Below, piece after piece: positions 11,754 through 22,419 of a DNA stretch of 64,000 nt. The notes beneath the pieces were generated by a model. The model was not told where the DNA came from. It did not search any database and saw only the letters and a list, made by a program, of their open reading frames with translations. The stretch is from positions 34,653,377-34,717,376 of the forward strand of contig JAKSZU010000016.1 of assembly GCA_026018925.1 (NCBI GenBank). Reading direction: 5' to 3'. How positions within the stretch are numbered: the first letter of the stretch is position 1; the number at the start of each line of letters is the position of its first letter. Origin of the DNA: Tupaia tana. Its lineage: Eukaryota; Chordata; Mammalia; Scandentia; Tupaiidae. The translations under genes were made by a program, and so were the position numbers.

Positions 11754-11998
11754 GGGAACCAGCAGTTAGCGTAATGGCTATGTCGCTGGACTCCCACATA
11801 GTCGACCGCGGTTCGCGTCCTGGACCCGGTGGCTTAAAACTCACGCCGGGTGCGTGTGCGTGCGTGCCCAAGATCCCGAGAGGAGAATGGAGGAGAAGGG
11901 ATTGCGGCGTGGCCATCCCCCCTGGGGGGTGATTTCTCGCTTTCTGTCTCTCTCTGTCTGTCTGGCGAGCGCACGCGCCCTATAGCAAAAAAAAAAAA
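11754..11998 (+). mobile_element. SINE-L, young-looking
   Basis: Head gggaaccagcagttagcgta. It keeps most CpGs of the family. TSD AAAAGCCAATA at about 11743-11753 and 11999-12009. Confidence 0.94.
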
Positions 11999-12025
11999 AA
12001 AAGCCAATAAAAAGAAAATGAATTT

Positions 12026-12197
12026 TGGGGGCAAGGAGGTGGCATAGTGGTTAAGGTGCTGGACTCCCACATGGCTGACCACAGGTCAAGTCCTGAACCT
12101 AGAGGCTTGCTTTCCTAGTTTCCCTTTTTCTCTCTCTGGTCAAATTAAACAAATGATGATGATGTTAGTAAATGAAAAAAGTAAATTAAAAAAAAAA
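12026..12197 (+). mobile_element. SINE-S
   Basis: Head gggggcaaggaggtggcata and ctctctggtcaaattaaaca. The A/T-rich tail has a short gat repeat. Confidence 0.82.
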
Positions 12198-12237
12198 AAG
12201 AAATCTAATTTTGAAAGTACAACAGTTCTCAGATTTA

Positions 12238-12398
12238 TTTAATATTTTTTAAAAGTTTGCTGGAGGGCAAATGTGTGTTTGAGAGAAAGCGAGCGAGAGC
12301 GAGAGAGAGATAGAAAGCAAGTCGGCAGGTTCAGGACTTGAATCATGGGCAGCCAGGTGGGAGGCCACTGCCTTAACCACTAAGCCACCTGCTGGACT
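12238..12398 (-). mobile_element. SINE-S, diverged
   Basis: A purine-rich middle (gagcgagagcgagagagaga) and a head ending aagccacctgctggactcc. Confidence 0.72.
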
Positions 12399-12585
12399 CC
12401 CAGTGTTTCTGGATATACACTAAGAACAGGCTAAACAAAGAGACCTTAAAAGATGTCTTTCATAGTTCTGTACAAGAAAATACTCATTATGGCAATTCAT
12501 TATGATGTAAACTCATACAACATCTATTTAATATTTTTCTAAAATGTGAAATGTTAGAAAATCAGATAATGCGAGTCTGTTTTTC

Positions 12586-12738
12586 TTAATAATTATTTTA
12601 TTTTATTTTATTTATTTATTTTTAATTTTATTAGAGAGGGAGAGAAAGAAAGTGAGAAAGTAAGCTGCCAGGTCCGGATTTGATCCACAGTCGGCCATAT
12701 GAGAGTCCAGTGCCCTAACCACCATGCCACCTGCCTGC
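12586..12738 (-). mobile_element. SINE-S
   Basis: (ATTT)n tail at the left and accatgccacctgcctgccc at the right. Confidence 0.8.
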
Positions 12739-12829
12739 CCCTGAAATTCAAATCTTTATTGAGTCACTAATAGTATTACGTGGCTATAATCTATTATATT
12801 TGCTATTTTGGCAAAACAGATTTGTTTCT

Positions 12830-12842
12830 TGGGGGGGGGGGG
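12830..12842 (+). repeat. Poly-G run
   Basis: About 13 G in a row in intron 9. Confidence 0.8.
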
Positions 12843-13076
12843 ATCAAACCTCTAGTATTAAATAATTCGTTTTATACTAATAGGTAATTTTCCATCAACA
12901 AATTACAATTTTGGTCTACTGTGTCAAAGCCCTGTGCTCTACTTATCCATCCAAACATGCCCAAATCTAAAATCAAGTACAACTACTATATTTCACACCA
13001 GCGCTACCAATCAAGGCCTCAAAATTGGAATTTTTTTTTTTAGTATAAGCATCAGTAAAGGACACAAAATACTTAC

Positions 13077-13176
13077 ATTTGTGTTGGAATCACTGCACCG
13101 TTAGTAGACCGAAGAGTTATATCACAGAGCATACAGCCTTGAATAATTAATTTCCCTTTCCATGGAGAGATGAGAA
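13077..13176 (-). CDS. TASOR2: TASOR2 coding exon 9 (start of SPOC-like region)
   Basis: These 100 nt encode [19 protein letters not shown] followed by [14 protein letters not shown], leaving AT. The acceptor is TTCTTAAAG and the donor CAAAT|GTAAGT. It aligns with LWKGQLLNKGKLLCYISLRS of TASOR, the first strand of the SPOC-like domain. Confidence 0.93.
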
Positions 13177-13332
13177 CTTTAAGAAATGAGTTAGATGGCC
13201 AGCCCCATAGAAGAGGGATAAAAGGAGGGAAAAAAAAAAGGGTAAGAAAGAAATTCAATACTTTATAAATGAAACATTTACCTAAAAAAACACAAAAAAA
13301 ACAAAAAACGAACAGAACCAATAACTTCTTAC

Positions 13333-13352
13333 CATTTTCACTGAGTTCAAGT
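13333..13352 (-). CDS. TASOR2: TASOR2 coding exon 8 (20-nt micro-exon)
   Basis: A 20-nt exon encoding LELSEN with one base shared at each end. The acceptor is TTTTCTAG and the donor AATG|GTAAGA. It is needed for phase: exon 7 leaves CT, the micro-exon gives A to make Leu, and its last G joins TT of exon 9 to make Val. It bridges the pseudo-PARP and SPOC-like regions. Skipping it would shift the frame. Confidence 0.85.
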
Positions 13353-13438
13353 CTAGAAAAGAAAGAAAAAAAGGGAGTATTTACATACAGGCAAAACAAA
13401 CAAATCCAGAGGAAAAAAGTATGTATACAATGACTTAC

Positions 13439-13563
13439 AGGCTTTTATGAGTTTGTTCTGCCATCTTTTTAGGTTCCATGTACTTAAAAGCTACGATTAC
13501 GCACGGAGAAATCTGTCTAGGTCGTTCACTAACAGTGTTGCCTGAAAGTTCATAGAGATAATA
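13439..13563 (-). CDS. TASOR2: TASOR2 coding exon 7 (end of pseudo-PARP region)
   Basis: These 125 nt start in phase 0 with [20 protein letters not shown], then [21 protein letters not shown], and leave two bases. The acceptor is TTCTTTCAG and the donor AGCCT|GTAAGT. YYLYEL and [12 protein letters not shown] align with YYFYEYGF and PRHVCPYAVVSF of TASOR, closing the pseudo-PARP region. Confidence 0.95.
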
Positions 13564-13696
13564 CTGAAAGAATAAAAATGAGTATTATCACACTTGCATA
13601 AGTACCACATTTATCCCAATCTCCAACAGCCTTGAAATTTACCACATTAGATTCGGAAATACAACCTGGGTATTATTTATTCATAGGTGACTATAC

Positions 13697-13834
13697 CTGA
13701 CTCAGTTCAAAGGCACGAAAATGACTTGTCTTGTGAGAGATCTTGTTAGCATTTACAGCTACGTGGCAATCATAACCAGGAGACGGCCTAGTATAGTTAG
13801 CTGTATAATTCTCAGATACACACTTTACTTTTCC
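13697..13834 (-). CDS. TASOR2: TASOR2 coding exon 6
   Basis: These 138 nt (46 codons, phase 0 at both ends) begin GKVKCVSENYTANYTRPSPG and continue YDCHVAVNANKISHKTSHFR, AFELSQ. The acceptor is ATCCTAG and the donor CAG|GTATAG. The stretch YDCHVAVNANKISH aligns with HECHVSKNANRITS of TASOR. Confidence 0.95.
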
Positions 13835-14354
13835 CTAGGATAAAAACATTAAGATTAATCAGATTATCTGCAAATAGCAACAATCGTTACTGTAGGGTTC
13901 TTTTAAAAGTACTCTAACAAGGATTTAAATGTGTTTCCACTAACAGTAAACTATAAAAAGAACAGTGCTTCTTAGAAACACAGTTATCTTAAGGCCACAA
14001 AGCCCACCATCTTCTATGTTAGTCACTGAATCATCATTCCAATGAAATCTACAAGAAAGTAGTTTCCAAACTCAAGTGTCATCAGTTATAATTCACAGAC
14101 CAAGATACTTTATTATGCTAAGGCCTGTAACTGAGCAAGAAGCAAATGTACAGTAAAGTGCTTAGCAGGCAGCTGGTCCTAATCACTGAACAGTCAACAG
14201 TATTTCTTATTATAAATTTCTCTTCGTAGAGGGTTACATGTCTTTCAAAAGAGCAAAAGTCAACTTTACAATATGATTTAAAGGGCTGTTTTAAATAAAG
14301 TAATTACATAAGAAAATGTTCCCAACATAATGTTCAAATTAAAAAGAATTTGCA

Positions 14355-14622
14355 GGGACCAGCAGTTAGCGTAATGGCTATGTCGCTGGACTCCCACGTA
14401 GTCGACCGCGGTTCGAGTCCCGGACCCGGCGGCTTAAACTCATGCCGGGCGCGTGTGCGTGCGTGCCCAAGATCCCGAGAGGAGAATGGAGGAGAAGGGA
14501 TTGCGACGTGGCCATCCCCCCTGGGGGGTGATTTCCTGCTTTCTATCTCTCTGTCTCTCTCTGTCTGTCTGGCGAGCGCACGCGCCCTATAGCAAAAAAC
14601 CTCTCAAAAAAAAAAAAAAAAA
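14355..14622 (+). mobile_element. SINE-L, young-looking
   Basis: Very close to the copy at 62475. Exact TSD AAAAAGAATTTGCA (14341-14354 and 14623-14636). Confidence 0.95.
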
Positions 14623-15282
14623 AAAAAGAATTTGCACATAACTGTACATAGTATACTCATTTTATAGGCTAAGAAATCAATATTATGGCAAAAATAAAAA
14701 TATACAAAATACATTATCAAATGCAACAAAATAGAATGTGGGGTTCTAGGCAATGTTTATTTTTATAAGAATGTAATTACTATTAAAAATTTTGTTTTGT
14801 AGTTGTTAAAGTCCTATCTCTTCATTTACAGACCACCAAAGGCAAAACTAAGAAGCCAAAGAATATAAATACTTCTCAGTAAGCAATCATAACCTCTACC
14901 TCCTCCCCATCAAGCATTTAATGACTCTGGGTGTGTTGCTTCTGTGAAATAAAATGAAGGCTGAGCATACAAGTAAACGCAAAATAGCAATCTCCAGCCA
15001 GATACAGCAGGATACAGTGGCAAGAAACCAAGATTGAGGTACAACCTAATGTAAGTAAAAACCAAATGCTTATTATTTGGTAGGCATACTTTCAATAAAA
15101 AATACAGCACTGATCACATGGCAAAAGAATGAAAGATAAAGGAAGGGAAAACAGTGTATTTTAAAGCAGTGTAACTTTCCCTCTAGTCCTTGGGGAACAA
15201 AACTTTGGAATATAAAGAGTGCACTCTCTTAAAAAATTTTTTTTAAAAATCAGTAGTACTGTGTTTAGAACCAAAGGTATTA

Positions 15283-15758
15283 GGGACCAGCAGCTGGTGT
15301 AATAGTTACATTGTTGGGAACCAGCAGTTAGTGTAATGGCTATGTCGCTGGACTCCCACGTAGTCGACTGTGGTTCGCGTCCCGGACCTGGTGGCTTAAA
15401 ACTCACGCCGGGCGCGTGTGCGTGCGTGCCCAAGATCCTGAAAGGAGAATGGAGGAGAAGGGATTGCGGCGTGACCATCCCCCCGGGGGGTGATTTCTCG
15501 CTTTCTGTCTCTATGTCTCTCTCTGTCTGGTGAGCGCACGCGCCCTATAGTGAAAAAACCTCTCCAAAAAAAAAAAAAAAAAAGTTACGTTGTTGGACCT
15601 CCACATAGTCGACCATGGTTCGAGTCCCAGACATGGTGGCTTAAAACTCACGCCAGGCACATGTGTGTGTATGTCACATCCTGAGACGAGAATGGAGAAG
15701 GGACTGCAGTATGGCCATCCCCCTGCAGGATTATTTCTTTCTGTCTCTGGTGAGCAGA

Positions 15759-15761
<3 letters not shown>
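15283..15761 (+). mobile_element. SINE-L (outer), split by a younger SINE-L
   Basis: The head gggaccagcagctggtgtaa stops in the A-box region at 15316 and resumes at 15584 with gttacgttgttggacctcca. It ends in a (CA)n tract. Confidence 0.88.
15317..15583 (+). mobile_element. SINE-L (inner), inserted in another SINE-L
   Basis: A young-looking copy with a long A-tail. TSD GTTACATTGTTG (15305-15316) and GTTACGTTGTTG (15584-15595) lies within the outer copy. Confidence 0.93.

Positions 15762-15799
<38 letters not shown>
15762..15799 (+). repeat. (CA)n microsatellite
   Basis: About 19 CA units follow the end of the outer SINE-L, where its A-tail would be. Confidence 0.95.
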
Positions 15800-15803
<4 letters not shown>

Positions 15804-15944
15804 TTGGAGCGAGCAGGTGGTGTGATAGTTAAGGTGCTGGACTTCAACATGGTTGACTGGTTCGAGTCCCGGACCTGACAGCTTGCTTTTTCACTTTCTG
15901 TGTGTCTATCTCTGGTCAAATTTAAATAAATTAAATAAGATAAT

Positions 15945-15976
<32 letters not shown>
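15804..15976 (+). mobile_element. SINE-S
   Basis: Head ttggagcgagcaggtggtgt and a tail with an A-run of about 27. Confidence 0.83.
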
Positions 15977-15982
<6 letters not shown>

Positions 15983-16186
15983 GAAAAGCTAAAATGAAAA
16001 CAATAAAACCAAGGCACAGAAATGTGCTCAAATAGCCCACAAACCTTTCTAAAATTGATTTTCTTACTATTTAGGTAAAAATTATTGTGCAATTTCCTAA
16101 ACTGTGCTATTTGAAACATCCAAGAATTTGTGAGACCTTCAGTTCTATAGGTACCACATAAAGCTGTGTACAAGGTCTGATGTCTT

Positions 16187-16383
16187 TTTAAAAAAATTGT
16201 TTTATCTAACTTTATTTACCTACCTATTTAAATTGACCAGAGAAGGACAGAGCAAGAGAGAGAGAGAGAGAGAGAGAAATACAGAGAGAAAGTGAGAAAG
16301 CAAGCTGCCAGGTCCGGGACTCAAACCGCAGTCAGCCATGTGGGAGTCCAGCACCTTTAACCACCACACCACCTGCTGGCTCC
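16187..16383 (-). mobile_element. SINE-S
   Basis: Contains an expanded (AG)n. TSD AAGGTCTGATGTCTT (16172-16186) and AAGGTCTGACGTCTT (16384-16398). Confidence 0.92.
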
Positions 16384-16504
16384 AAGGTCTGACGTCTTAA
16401 AGAAAATAAAGACTTCTTGTTTGGACAATTTGAACTAGACGATAAATGCTTTTTCCTAAATTTGTCATTTTGTAACTCTGATCATATCATGTTAGCAGCT
16501 ACTT

Positions 16505-16781
16505 ATTATTTTCTGGTCTTTTTTAGAGAAAATTTTGCTTTAAGGTGTGTTTTTACTTGCCAAAGAGATAGAGAGACAGAACTTAAGAAATCACCCCACA
16601 GGGCAGATGGCCACAAGGCAATCCCTTCTCCTCCATTCTCCTCTCAGGATTTTGGGCACACACACACACACAGGCACCCTGTGGGAGTTTTAAACTACTG
16701 GGTCCAGAACTCGAACAGCAGTAAGCCACGTGGAAATCAATCTAGTGATGTAAACTATCATACCATCTGCTGGGCCCATTA
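16505..16781 (-). mobile_element. SINE-L, diverged
   Basis: ttttgctttaaggtgtgttt at the left, tcctctcaggattttgggca in the middle, and ccatctgctgggccc at the right. Confidence 0.8.
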
Positions 16782-16796
16782 TTTCATGTTGGCTCT

Positions 16797-16975
16797 GGGC
16801 CAGTCTCAGTAGCACAGGGATAACATGACACTCCAAAATGCTGAAGCCATATGGGAAAGTCCTAGAGTTCTCTACGCACAGCAGGTTTGTTTGCATGTAC
16901 CTGTGATCCTAGCAGCTTGAGGCTGGGGGTACACTAAGCATGAAGATCCTGTTGGGACTTTCTCTCATAAAAGAA
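16797..16975 (+). mobile_element. SINE-D, diverged
   Basis: gggccagtctcagtagcaca followed by gcatgtacctgtgatcctag. Weak similarity in layout to other D copies. Confidence 0.4.
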
Positions 16976-17228
16976 AGAAAGAAATAAGGCTCTGACGTGT
17001 GAGAGGAAGATTTTTCACTAAACACCTTTCCTTCTTACTACTTTGCAGTTAGAAAAAATGTTCATAAATGATGTATTAAATGAACAAAAAACTTTGTTTT
17101 GAAATAGTTTTGTTTTTCCTGAATTTGGACATATAGGACCTAATGTTTAGTTAATAAGCTACAAAGATTATCATAGGCAGATGACCTTCATTTGTTAAAA
17201 ATTATATAAAAGCACATCTAGGTTTTAC

Positions 17229-17320
17229 CTTAATTAGATTAAAAATTACAACATAACCCGATTTCCCATGATACCATGGTCTTGGATGAAGATAGTCTGA
17301 GTATTTGGAAATGTATACAC
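17229..17320 (-). CDS. TASOR2: TASOR2 coding exon 5
   Basis: These 92 nt enter with GT (completing Gly) and encode VYISKYSDYLHPRPWYHGKS followed by GYVVIFNLIK. The acceptor is TTTTATAG and the donor AAG|GTAAAA. It corresponds to the TASOR segment GVYLSRYADLL...GDVVIFKIMKG, the core of the pseudo-PARP fold. It ends in phase 0. Confidence 0.95.
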
Positions 17321-17667
17321 CTATAAAAGTATAAAATATATAGATTAATTTACACTTTATAAAACCTATTTATACAGATACAATTCATACATAGGGCTAT
17401 TTTTAACTGAATAAGACAACAGAAAGGACAAATTTAAGTCCATTAAAAAAACCAGCTTTGATACTACTTATCTTCTAATAATCAGTACTTGTGACAGTAC
17501 ATTAAGAGTTAAGAATACATGTATCTATCTGACAAACAATTTTCTAGCTGGGTACAATAAGTGAAAAGGAATAAAAGCATCACGTTCTTAGAAAAACCTA
17601 AATGTGCCTATTTTTTCTCTGTAAATCATTTGGTTAACCATTCAGTTAAAAGATCTATAATAATCTT

Positions 17668-17953
17668 GGGACCAACAGTTGAGGTAATGGCTATGTCACT
17701 GGACTCCCATGTAGTCGACAGCCGTTCAAGTCCTGGACCTGGTGGCCTAAATTCATGCTAGGCGCGTGTGCATGCATGTGTGCCCAGGACCCCAAGAGGA
17801 GGAGAATGGAGAAGGGATTGTGGCATGGCCATCCCCTGGGGGGTGACTCTCGCCTTCTCTCTGTCTTTCTGGCCAGTACACTCGCCCTATAGCAAACACC
17901 TCTCAAAAAAAAAAAAAAAAAAAAACCCAAAAAACAAAACAAAACAAAAACCC
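17668..17953 (+). mobile_element. SINE-L
   Basis: Head gggaccaacagttgaggtaa and an A-rich tail. TSD CTATAATAATCT (about 17655-17666) and CTATAACAATCT (about 17956-17967). Confidence 0.88.
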
Positions 17954-18109
17954 ACCTATAACAATCTGACTCTCAAGTTGTTCTTTGTAAAATATATTAG
18001 TAAGTGCTCTCCTTTAATAATATGCACTGAGAGTTTACTACATGGCAGGTTCTGTGTTAGTCAGCAGCAACACAAAGGTAAATAAAAAACGGTTTCTTAC
18101 ATAAAGAAC

Positions 18110-18205
18110 TTTTTCTGTTAGATTGTAAATTCCATTAAGGCAAATGTTTTACTTATTTCATCTGTAGCTACAGCATAGCCCAACATTCAGTAGGTACTTA
18201 AATAT
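18110..18205 (+). mobile_element. L2 LINE 3-prime fragment
   Basis: gattgtaaattccattaagg, ttacttatttcatctgtagc and attcagtaggtacttaaata follow the L2 3-prime wording (gactgtaagctcc... agtaggtgctcaataaa). Confidence 0.55.
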
Positions 18206-18229
18206 CCATCACACATATTTTGCATTTGA

Positions 18230-18800
18230 GGACACTCAGGAAAATATTATTAAATGTTATAAAGGGGTCTGATAAGAACATACTAAGTCTATCTGGGTCA
18301 AGAATGAGTTCTTTACACAGAGAGGAGGGAAATCCTAACTACAGAAGAGAATAAAGTATGGAAGTATAAAAGCACATTGCTTAGAAACAGGCAACAGTGT
18401 TGGGAGCAAGGGAGAAAAGAGGTGAAAGGTGAGGCTGAAAAGATGGAAACTTGATAGTAAAGATCTTTGTATATAGTTTGAAAATGAGCTTAGTCTTTAT
18501 TCTATAGGCAATAGAGCACCATCAAAGGTTTTAAGCACAAGACTGCCATCAAAGGAGAGTAGAAGCAAGAAGACCAATTAGTAAACTAGTTGAATTAGAT
18601 AGAAGTGAAGGATTCTAACAAGGCAACAACAGTGAAAACAAAGGACAGACTTCAAGGTGATTCCTCTAATAAGGCATTTCTTGAAATACAAAAGCAGTGA
18701 GTGAGAAGTTTGATTCAGCAGGTAAGAGCAATGAATTTTTCATAAGAAGCTTGAGTTCCAGTTAAAAAGAAGTCACTCAAGGTGGGAAGGGTAGACTCAG
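18230..18800 (+). repeat. Ancient mammalian interspersed repeat, family not named
   Basis: gagcttagtctttattctat, ggcaatagagcaccatcaaa and gttttaagcacaagactgcc match a common old repeat that reads ggattttattctaagtgtaa and ggagggttttaagcagggga in other mammals. I do not recall its name with confidence. Confidence 0.45.
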
Positions 18801-18829
18801 GTCACAGGGTTCTCAAGAAGATTTAAAAA

Positions 18830-19790
18830 GATAAATGATTAAAACTAGAAAACATTGTATTAATAGAAGTATTACTATTAAATATAGAATTACTCAGTTG
18901 TATTTGAGTCAAAAACTATAAATTATATACAGGCAGTAGTATTAGGCATTATCAATCTCAGTATCTGTGTTTATGAAGAATGTGTATTTGTCAGGAACAG
19001 TTCAGTTTCTATTTCCGTCAGTCTACTAAAGTCAGCTTCTCAAACAGTAGTAAAATCATAGGATTATAGTAATGGAGGAAGTCCTTATTTTTTTGAGATG
19101 TCATCTGAAGTGGTTATTCATAATTTACTCTCAAATCTTCAGAAAACAAAAATATACCAAATAGTGTCAAATATATCCCGCTCAATTCAGGTATGGGTAT
19201 ATTATATTGTGTGAGTGTACCAACCAACAATATTTTTACACCCCTCCTCCGCTCTTACTCTAGATCCCAAAGTCATGCACTAGCTCTGGGCAGAAGTTTG
19301 AGCTGAATTATTATTACCTGAGGCAGTCATTCAGACCCTCCAACTAAGTAAGAAAAGGGTTCCAGTCACGGCCTTAAAAAGGCTAGTGATCTTTGATCCT
19401 GGAGCAGTTATGACTTCCCAGCAGGTAACCTGCTCCCTTGCTTTGCCTTTAATAGTAGGGAGGCAGCTATAATTCTGACCATTTTAGCCCTGGAACATTC
19501 ATTGGCAAATTCCTCCCAGGGTTGTCCCTTTTTAAAAAGTGGCTTGCTGGGGGAGGGCAGCATAGACCAGAGCGCAGGGGGGAAAAGAGCCTGAAGTTGT
19601 GTGAATTTGAGAATCAGCCACTGCTGAGCCCCAACTCACGTGTGTAAGCTAGTCTCTGATACTAAACTTTAATCAAGTCTTCTATAAAATAGCCTGTCTC
19701 AAAGCAGTCAGACATATACCATGCTCTCTTTTTCTTTATGTTTGAATATTTCATAATGAAGACAGTGGGAGTGGGGGGGGGGTGTAAATA
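18830..19790. other. Intron 4 segment, nothing recognised
   Basis: Unique-looking DNA. The 19300-19650 part is less AT-rich than its surroundings, but no open frame with conserved wording was seen. Confidence 0.5.
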
Positions 19791-20171
19791 GGTTTTCCCT
19801 ACTGTTATTTGGGTTATAAATTACCTTTAATATCCTTTAGAACACGGGTGAAATGTAAGTTTAAACATGTTTTTGTTTTACCATATGATCCAGAGACTAT
19901 ATTCCTAGTTAAATCTATCACCGAAGAGAAATGAAAAATTTCTCTACGTAAAAACTTGTACACAATGTCCACAGCAGCACTATTCGTATTTGTAAGCAGC
20001 CAAAAAGTAGAAACCCAAATGTCTATCAATTGATGAATGAATGAAGAAAATATATAAGCATATAACAGAATACTACTCAGTCATAAAAAGGAATAAAGTA
20101 CAAATTCCTGCCATAACATGTATAAATCTCAAAAACATTATCCTAAATTTGTCCCTCACAAAAGGTACATG

Positions 20172-20311
20172 ATGCCCAAAATCCCAAGGGGAAAATGGAG
20201 AAGAGATTTGTGGTGTGGTCATCTCCCCAGGGGAGGATTTCTCACTTTCCTTCTGTCTCTCTTCAGAAAGTGCACACACCCTATGGCAAAAACCTTAAGA
20301 AAAAAAAAAAT
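20172..20311 (+). mobile_element. SINE-L 3-prime fragment
   Basis: Starts at tgcccaaaatcccaagggga and ends acaccctatggcaaaaacct. It has no head and lies inside an L1 3-prime end. Confidence 0.75.
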
Positions 20312-20390
20312 TTTGCTGTGGAAATAATGGTTGCATAATTCTGAACACATTAAAAAAAATCCACTGTACCCTGTAAATGGATGAATTTTT

Positions 20391-20445
20391 AAAATTATTT
20401 ATTTAATTTTATTTATTCATTTTTTTTCCTTAATTTGACCAGAAC

Positions 20446-20501
<56 letters not shown>

Positions 20502-20596
20502 AAGTAAGAAAGCAAGCCACCAGGTTCGGGACTCCAACCATGGCTGGCCATGTGGGAGTGTCTAGGGCCTTAGCCACCACGCCACCTGCTAGTCCC
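20391..20596 (-). mobile_element. SINE-S
   Basis: Contains a long (AG)n at 20449-20500. TSD TAAATGGATGAATTTT(T/A) at 20374-20390 and 20597-20613. Confidence 0.93.
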
Positions 20597-20764
20597 TAAA
20601 TGGATGAATTTTATGGTAAGTGAATTATGTTGTGATAAAGCATTAAAAAAAAAAAAAGTCAGCAGGAATCTACCCATGAAGCCCAATAATCTTCCTCAGT
20701 CCTGATCTCCACATTCTCTAACACCTGACACTATAGAACATCCCCCCACATGGGGGGAAGGATT

Positions 20765-21025
20765 ATTTTATTTTATTTATTTATTTATTTTTTTGGCCAG
20801 AGGGCACACACACTCCTTGGAAATAGACAAAGAGAAGGAAAGTGAGAAATCACCTCCCAGCGGGATAGCCATGGCACAAACCCTTCTCCATTCTCCTCTT
20901 GGGTTTAGGGGAACATACACACACGCATGAGGTATGATTTTCAAGCCACCATGTCCGAGACCTGAACCATAGTGGGCTATGTAGGAGGTCTAGCAACTTA
21001 ACCACTATGCTACCTGGTGGTCCCA
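20765..21025 (-). mobile_element. SINE-L/O, diverged
   Basis: gccagagggcacacacactc at the left and atgctacctggtggtccc at the right. Confidence 0.78.
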
Positions 21026-21299
21026 ACGTCCCTTCTTTATGGGGTTCTTCTTTTTTGTTCTTTTCTTTTGTGAAATTCTACTTCCTGATTCTAAACCTAA
21101 TGGACTGCTCCTGACCATTCCTCATTCTATTTTCTCCCTTACCTCCCTATACCTTGGTCCCACTAACAATCCAAAAATTCTGTTCTTTGCTATCTTCTAT
21201 CACACAATGTCTTGGCTTCAATTAATACCCTACCCTATCCCCAATTTTGGCAGTGATCTGTTTCCCAACTACTTTCTGCGATCTTTCGGAAACATTTTT

Positions 21300-21560
21300 T
21301 TTTTTTTTGGAGAGGTTTTTGCTATAGGGCGCGTGCGCTCCCCAGACAGACAGAGAGAGACAGAGAGACAAAAAGCAAGAAATCACCCCCTAGGGGGGAT
21401 GGTCACGCCGCAATCCCTTCTCCTCCATTCTCCTCTCGGGATCTTGGGCACGCACGCACACGCGCCCGGCGTGAGTTTTAAGCCACCAGGTCCGGGACGT
21501 GAACTGCGGTCGACTACGTGGGAGTTCAGCGACATAGCCATTACGCTAACTGCTGGTTCC
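21300..21560 (-). mobile_element. SINE-L, young-looking
   Basis: TSD CTTTCGGAAACATTTTT (21283-21299) and CTTTCAGAAACATTTTT (21561-21577). Confidence 0.95.
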
Positions 21561-21639
21561 CTTTCAGAAACATTTTTGAAAGTCTCATTATTTCTCAAAT
21601 TTAACTCTAAAAGTAGTACTGTCCATTTACTGAGAACTT

Positions 21640-21762
21640 GTAGGTGCAAGTTCCTGAGCTAAAACACTTCATATAGTTTCATTTAATTCTTACAACAATT
21701 CTAAAAGGTAGTTTTATCTATTTTACAGATGAGGAAACTGAAGTTAAAGAAAATTTTAGTAC
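21640..21762 (+). mobile_element. MIR SINE
   Basis: ctaaaacacttcatatagtt, ttaattcttacaacaattct and acagatgaggaaactgaagt form the classic MIR core. It is ancient and about 120 bp is recognisable. Confidence 0.8.
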
Positions 21763-21775
21763 TAATTCATATTCT

Positions 21776-21978
21776 TTTTTTAATGGTCACAATGTATTTT
21801 ATTTATTTTTTTAAAAATGATTTATTTAACTTTATTTACTTATTATTTATTCTTTAATTTGACCAGAGAGAGACAGAGAAAGAAAGGAAGAATGAGAAAG
21901 TGAGCCAACAGGTTCAGGACTCGAACCACAATCAGCCATTTGGGAGTCTAGCACCTTCACCATGCCACCTGCCAGCCC
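21776..21978 (-). mobile_element. SINE-S
   Basis: TSD CTAATTCATATTCT and CTAATTCGTTCT. It is inserted just after the MIR. Confidence 0.88.
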
Positions 21979-22346
21979 CTAATTCGTTCTTAACCATTAA
22001 ATTACTTTTCCTTTTTAACTCATCAACTTCCTGACCCATCTATTATCTTCTGTGTCTCTTTTCAACTAGTATCATCACTACAGTATATGTTTATTAATAC
22101 TTTCCCTGTTACCTTTCACATACCACAGTTGCCAAGTTTAGTCAGTTCTATCTACTCTCTAGTCCTAATGCCATTATGATAGTATAGTAAAAAAGAGATT
22201 CTCATGGCAGTAACTACCCTCTTGGCACTGAAAAACATCTGTCTGACATTAATGAAATTGACTTTCCACATAGGTACCTTACAAAATTAGCCTACCCTCA
22301 CTTCATCTTATAAAAGAAGAAAGTCTTTTTTCTTTGCAGACTTACC

Positions 22347-22419
22347 TTTGGCCGGATCACCTAGAGTGGTAATAGAACTGCTGCCAACACAAAGTCCACG
22401 CTGACATACAAATTTTGCC
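22347..22419 (-). CDS. TASOR2: TASOR2 coding exon 4
   Basis: About 73 nt encode AKFVCQRGLCVGSSSITTLG and DPAK plus one base. The acceptor is TTCAAAG and the donor CAAAG|GTAAGT. The reading KGLHVGQSKITILGSPSMG in TASOR aligns with QRGLCVGSSSITTLGDPAKG here. The right border may be off by one base from manual counting; phase demands 73 nt. Confidence 0.9.

Larger units (their letters stand above)
19790..20655 (+). mobile_element. L1 ORF2 end and 3-prime UTR (L1M-like)
   Basis: The wording gtccacagcagcactattcg, aatactactcagtcataaaa and aatctcaaaaacattatcct is typical of the L1 ORF2 end. After SINE fragments, gtgataaagcattaaaaaaa closes the 3-prime UTR. Two SINEs interrupt it, at 20172-20311 and 20391-20596. 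Confidence 0.7.

Noticed and set aside
14355-14430. tRNA genes at the many A-box and B-box bearing heads
   Set aside because: The heads lack a full cloverleaf with anticodon stem and are joined to SINE bodies. They are Pol III promoters of SINEs.
19185-19790. Possible LTR-type fragment in intron 4
   Set aside because: No terminal repeats, primer site or family wording could be supported. It is left as unassigned intron.
20449-20500. CRISPR-like or satellite array from regularly spaced repeats
   Set aside because: The repeats are simple microsatellites and dispersed SINEs with TSDs, not direct repeats with unique spacers.
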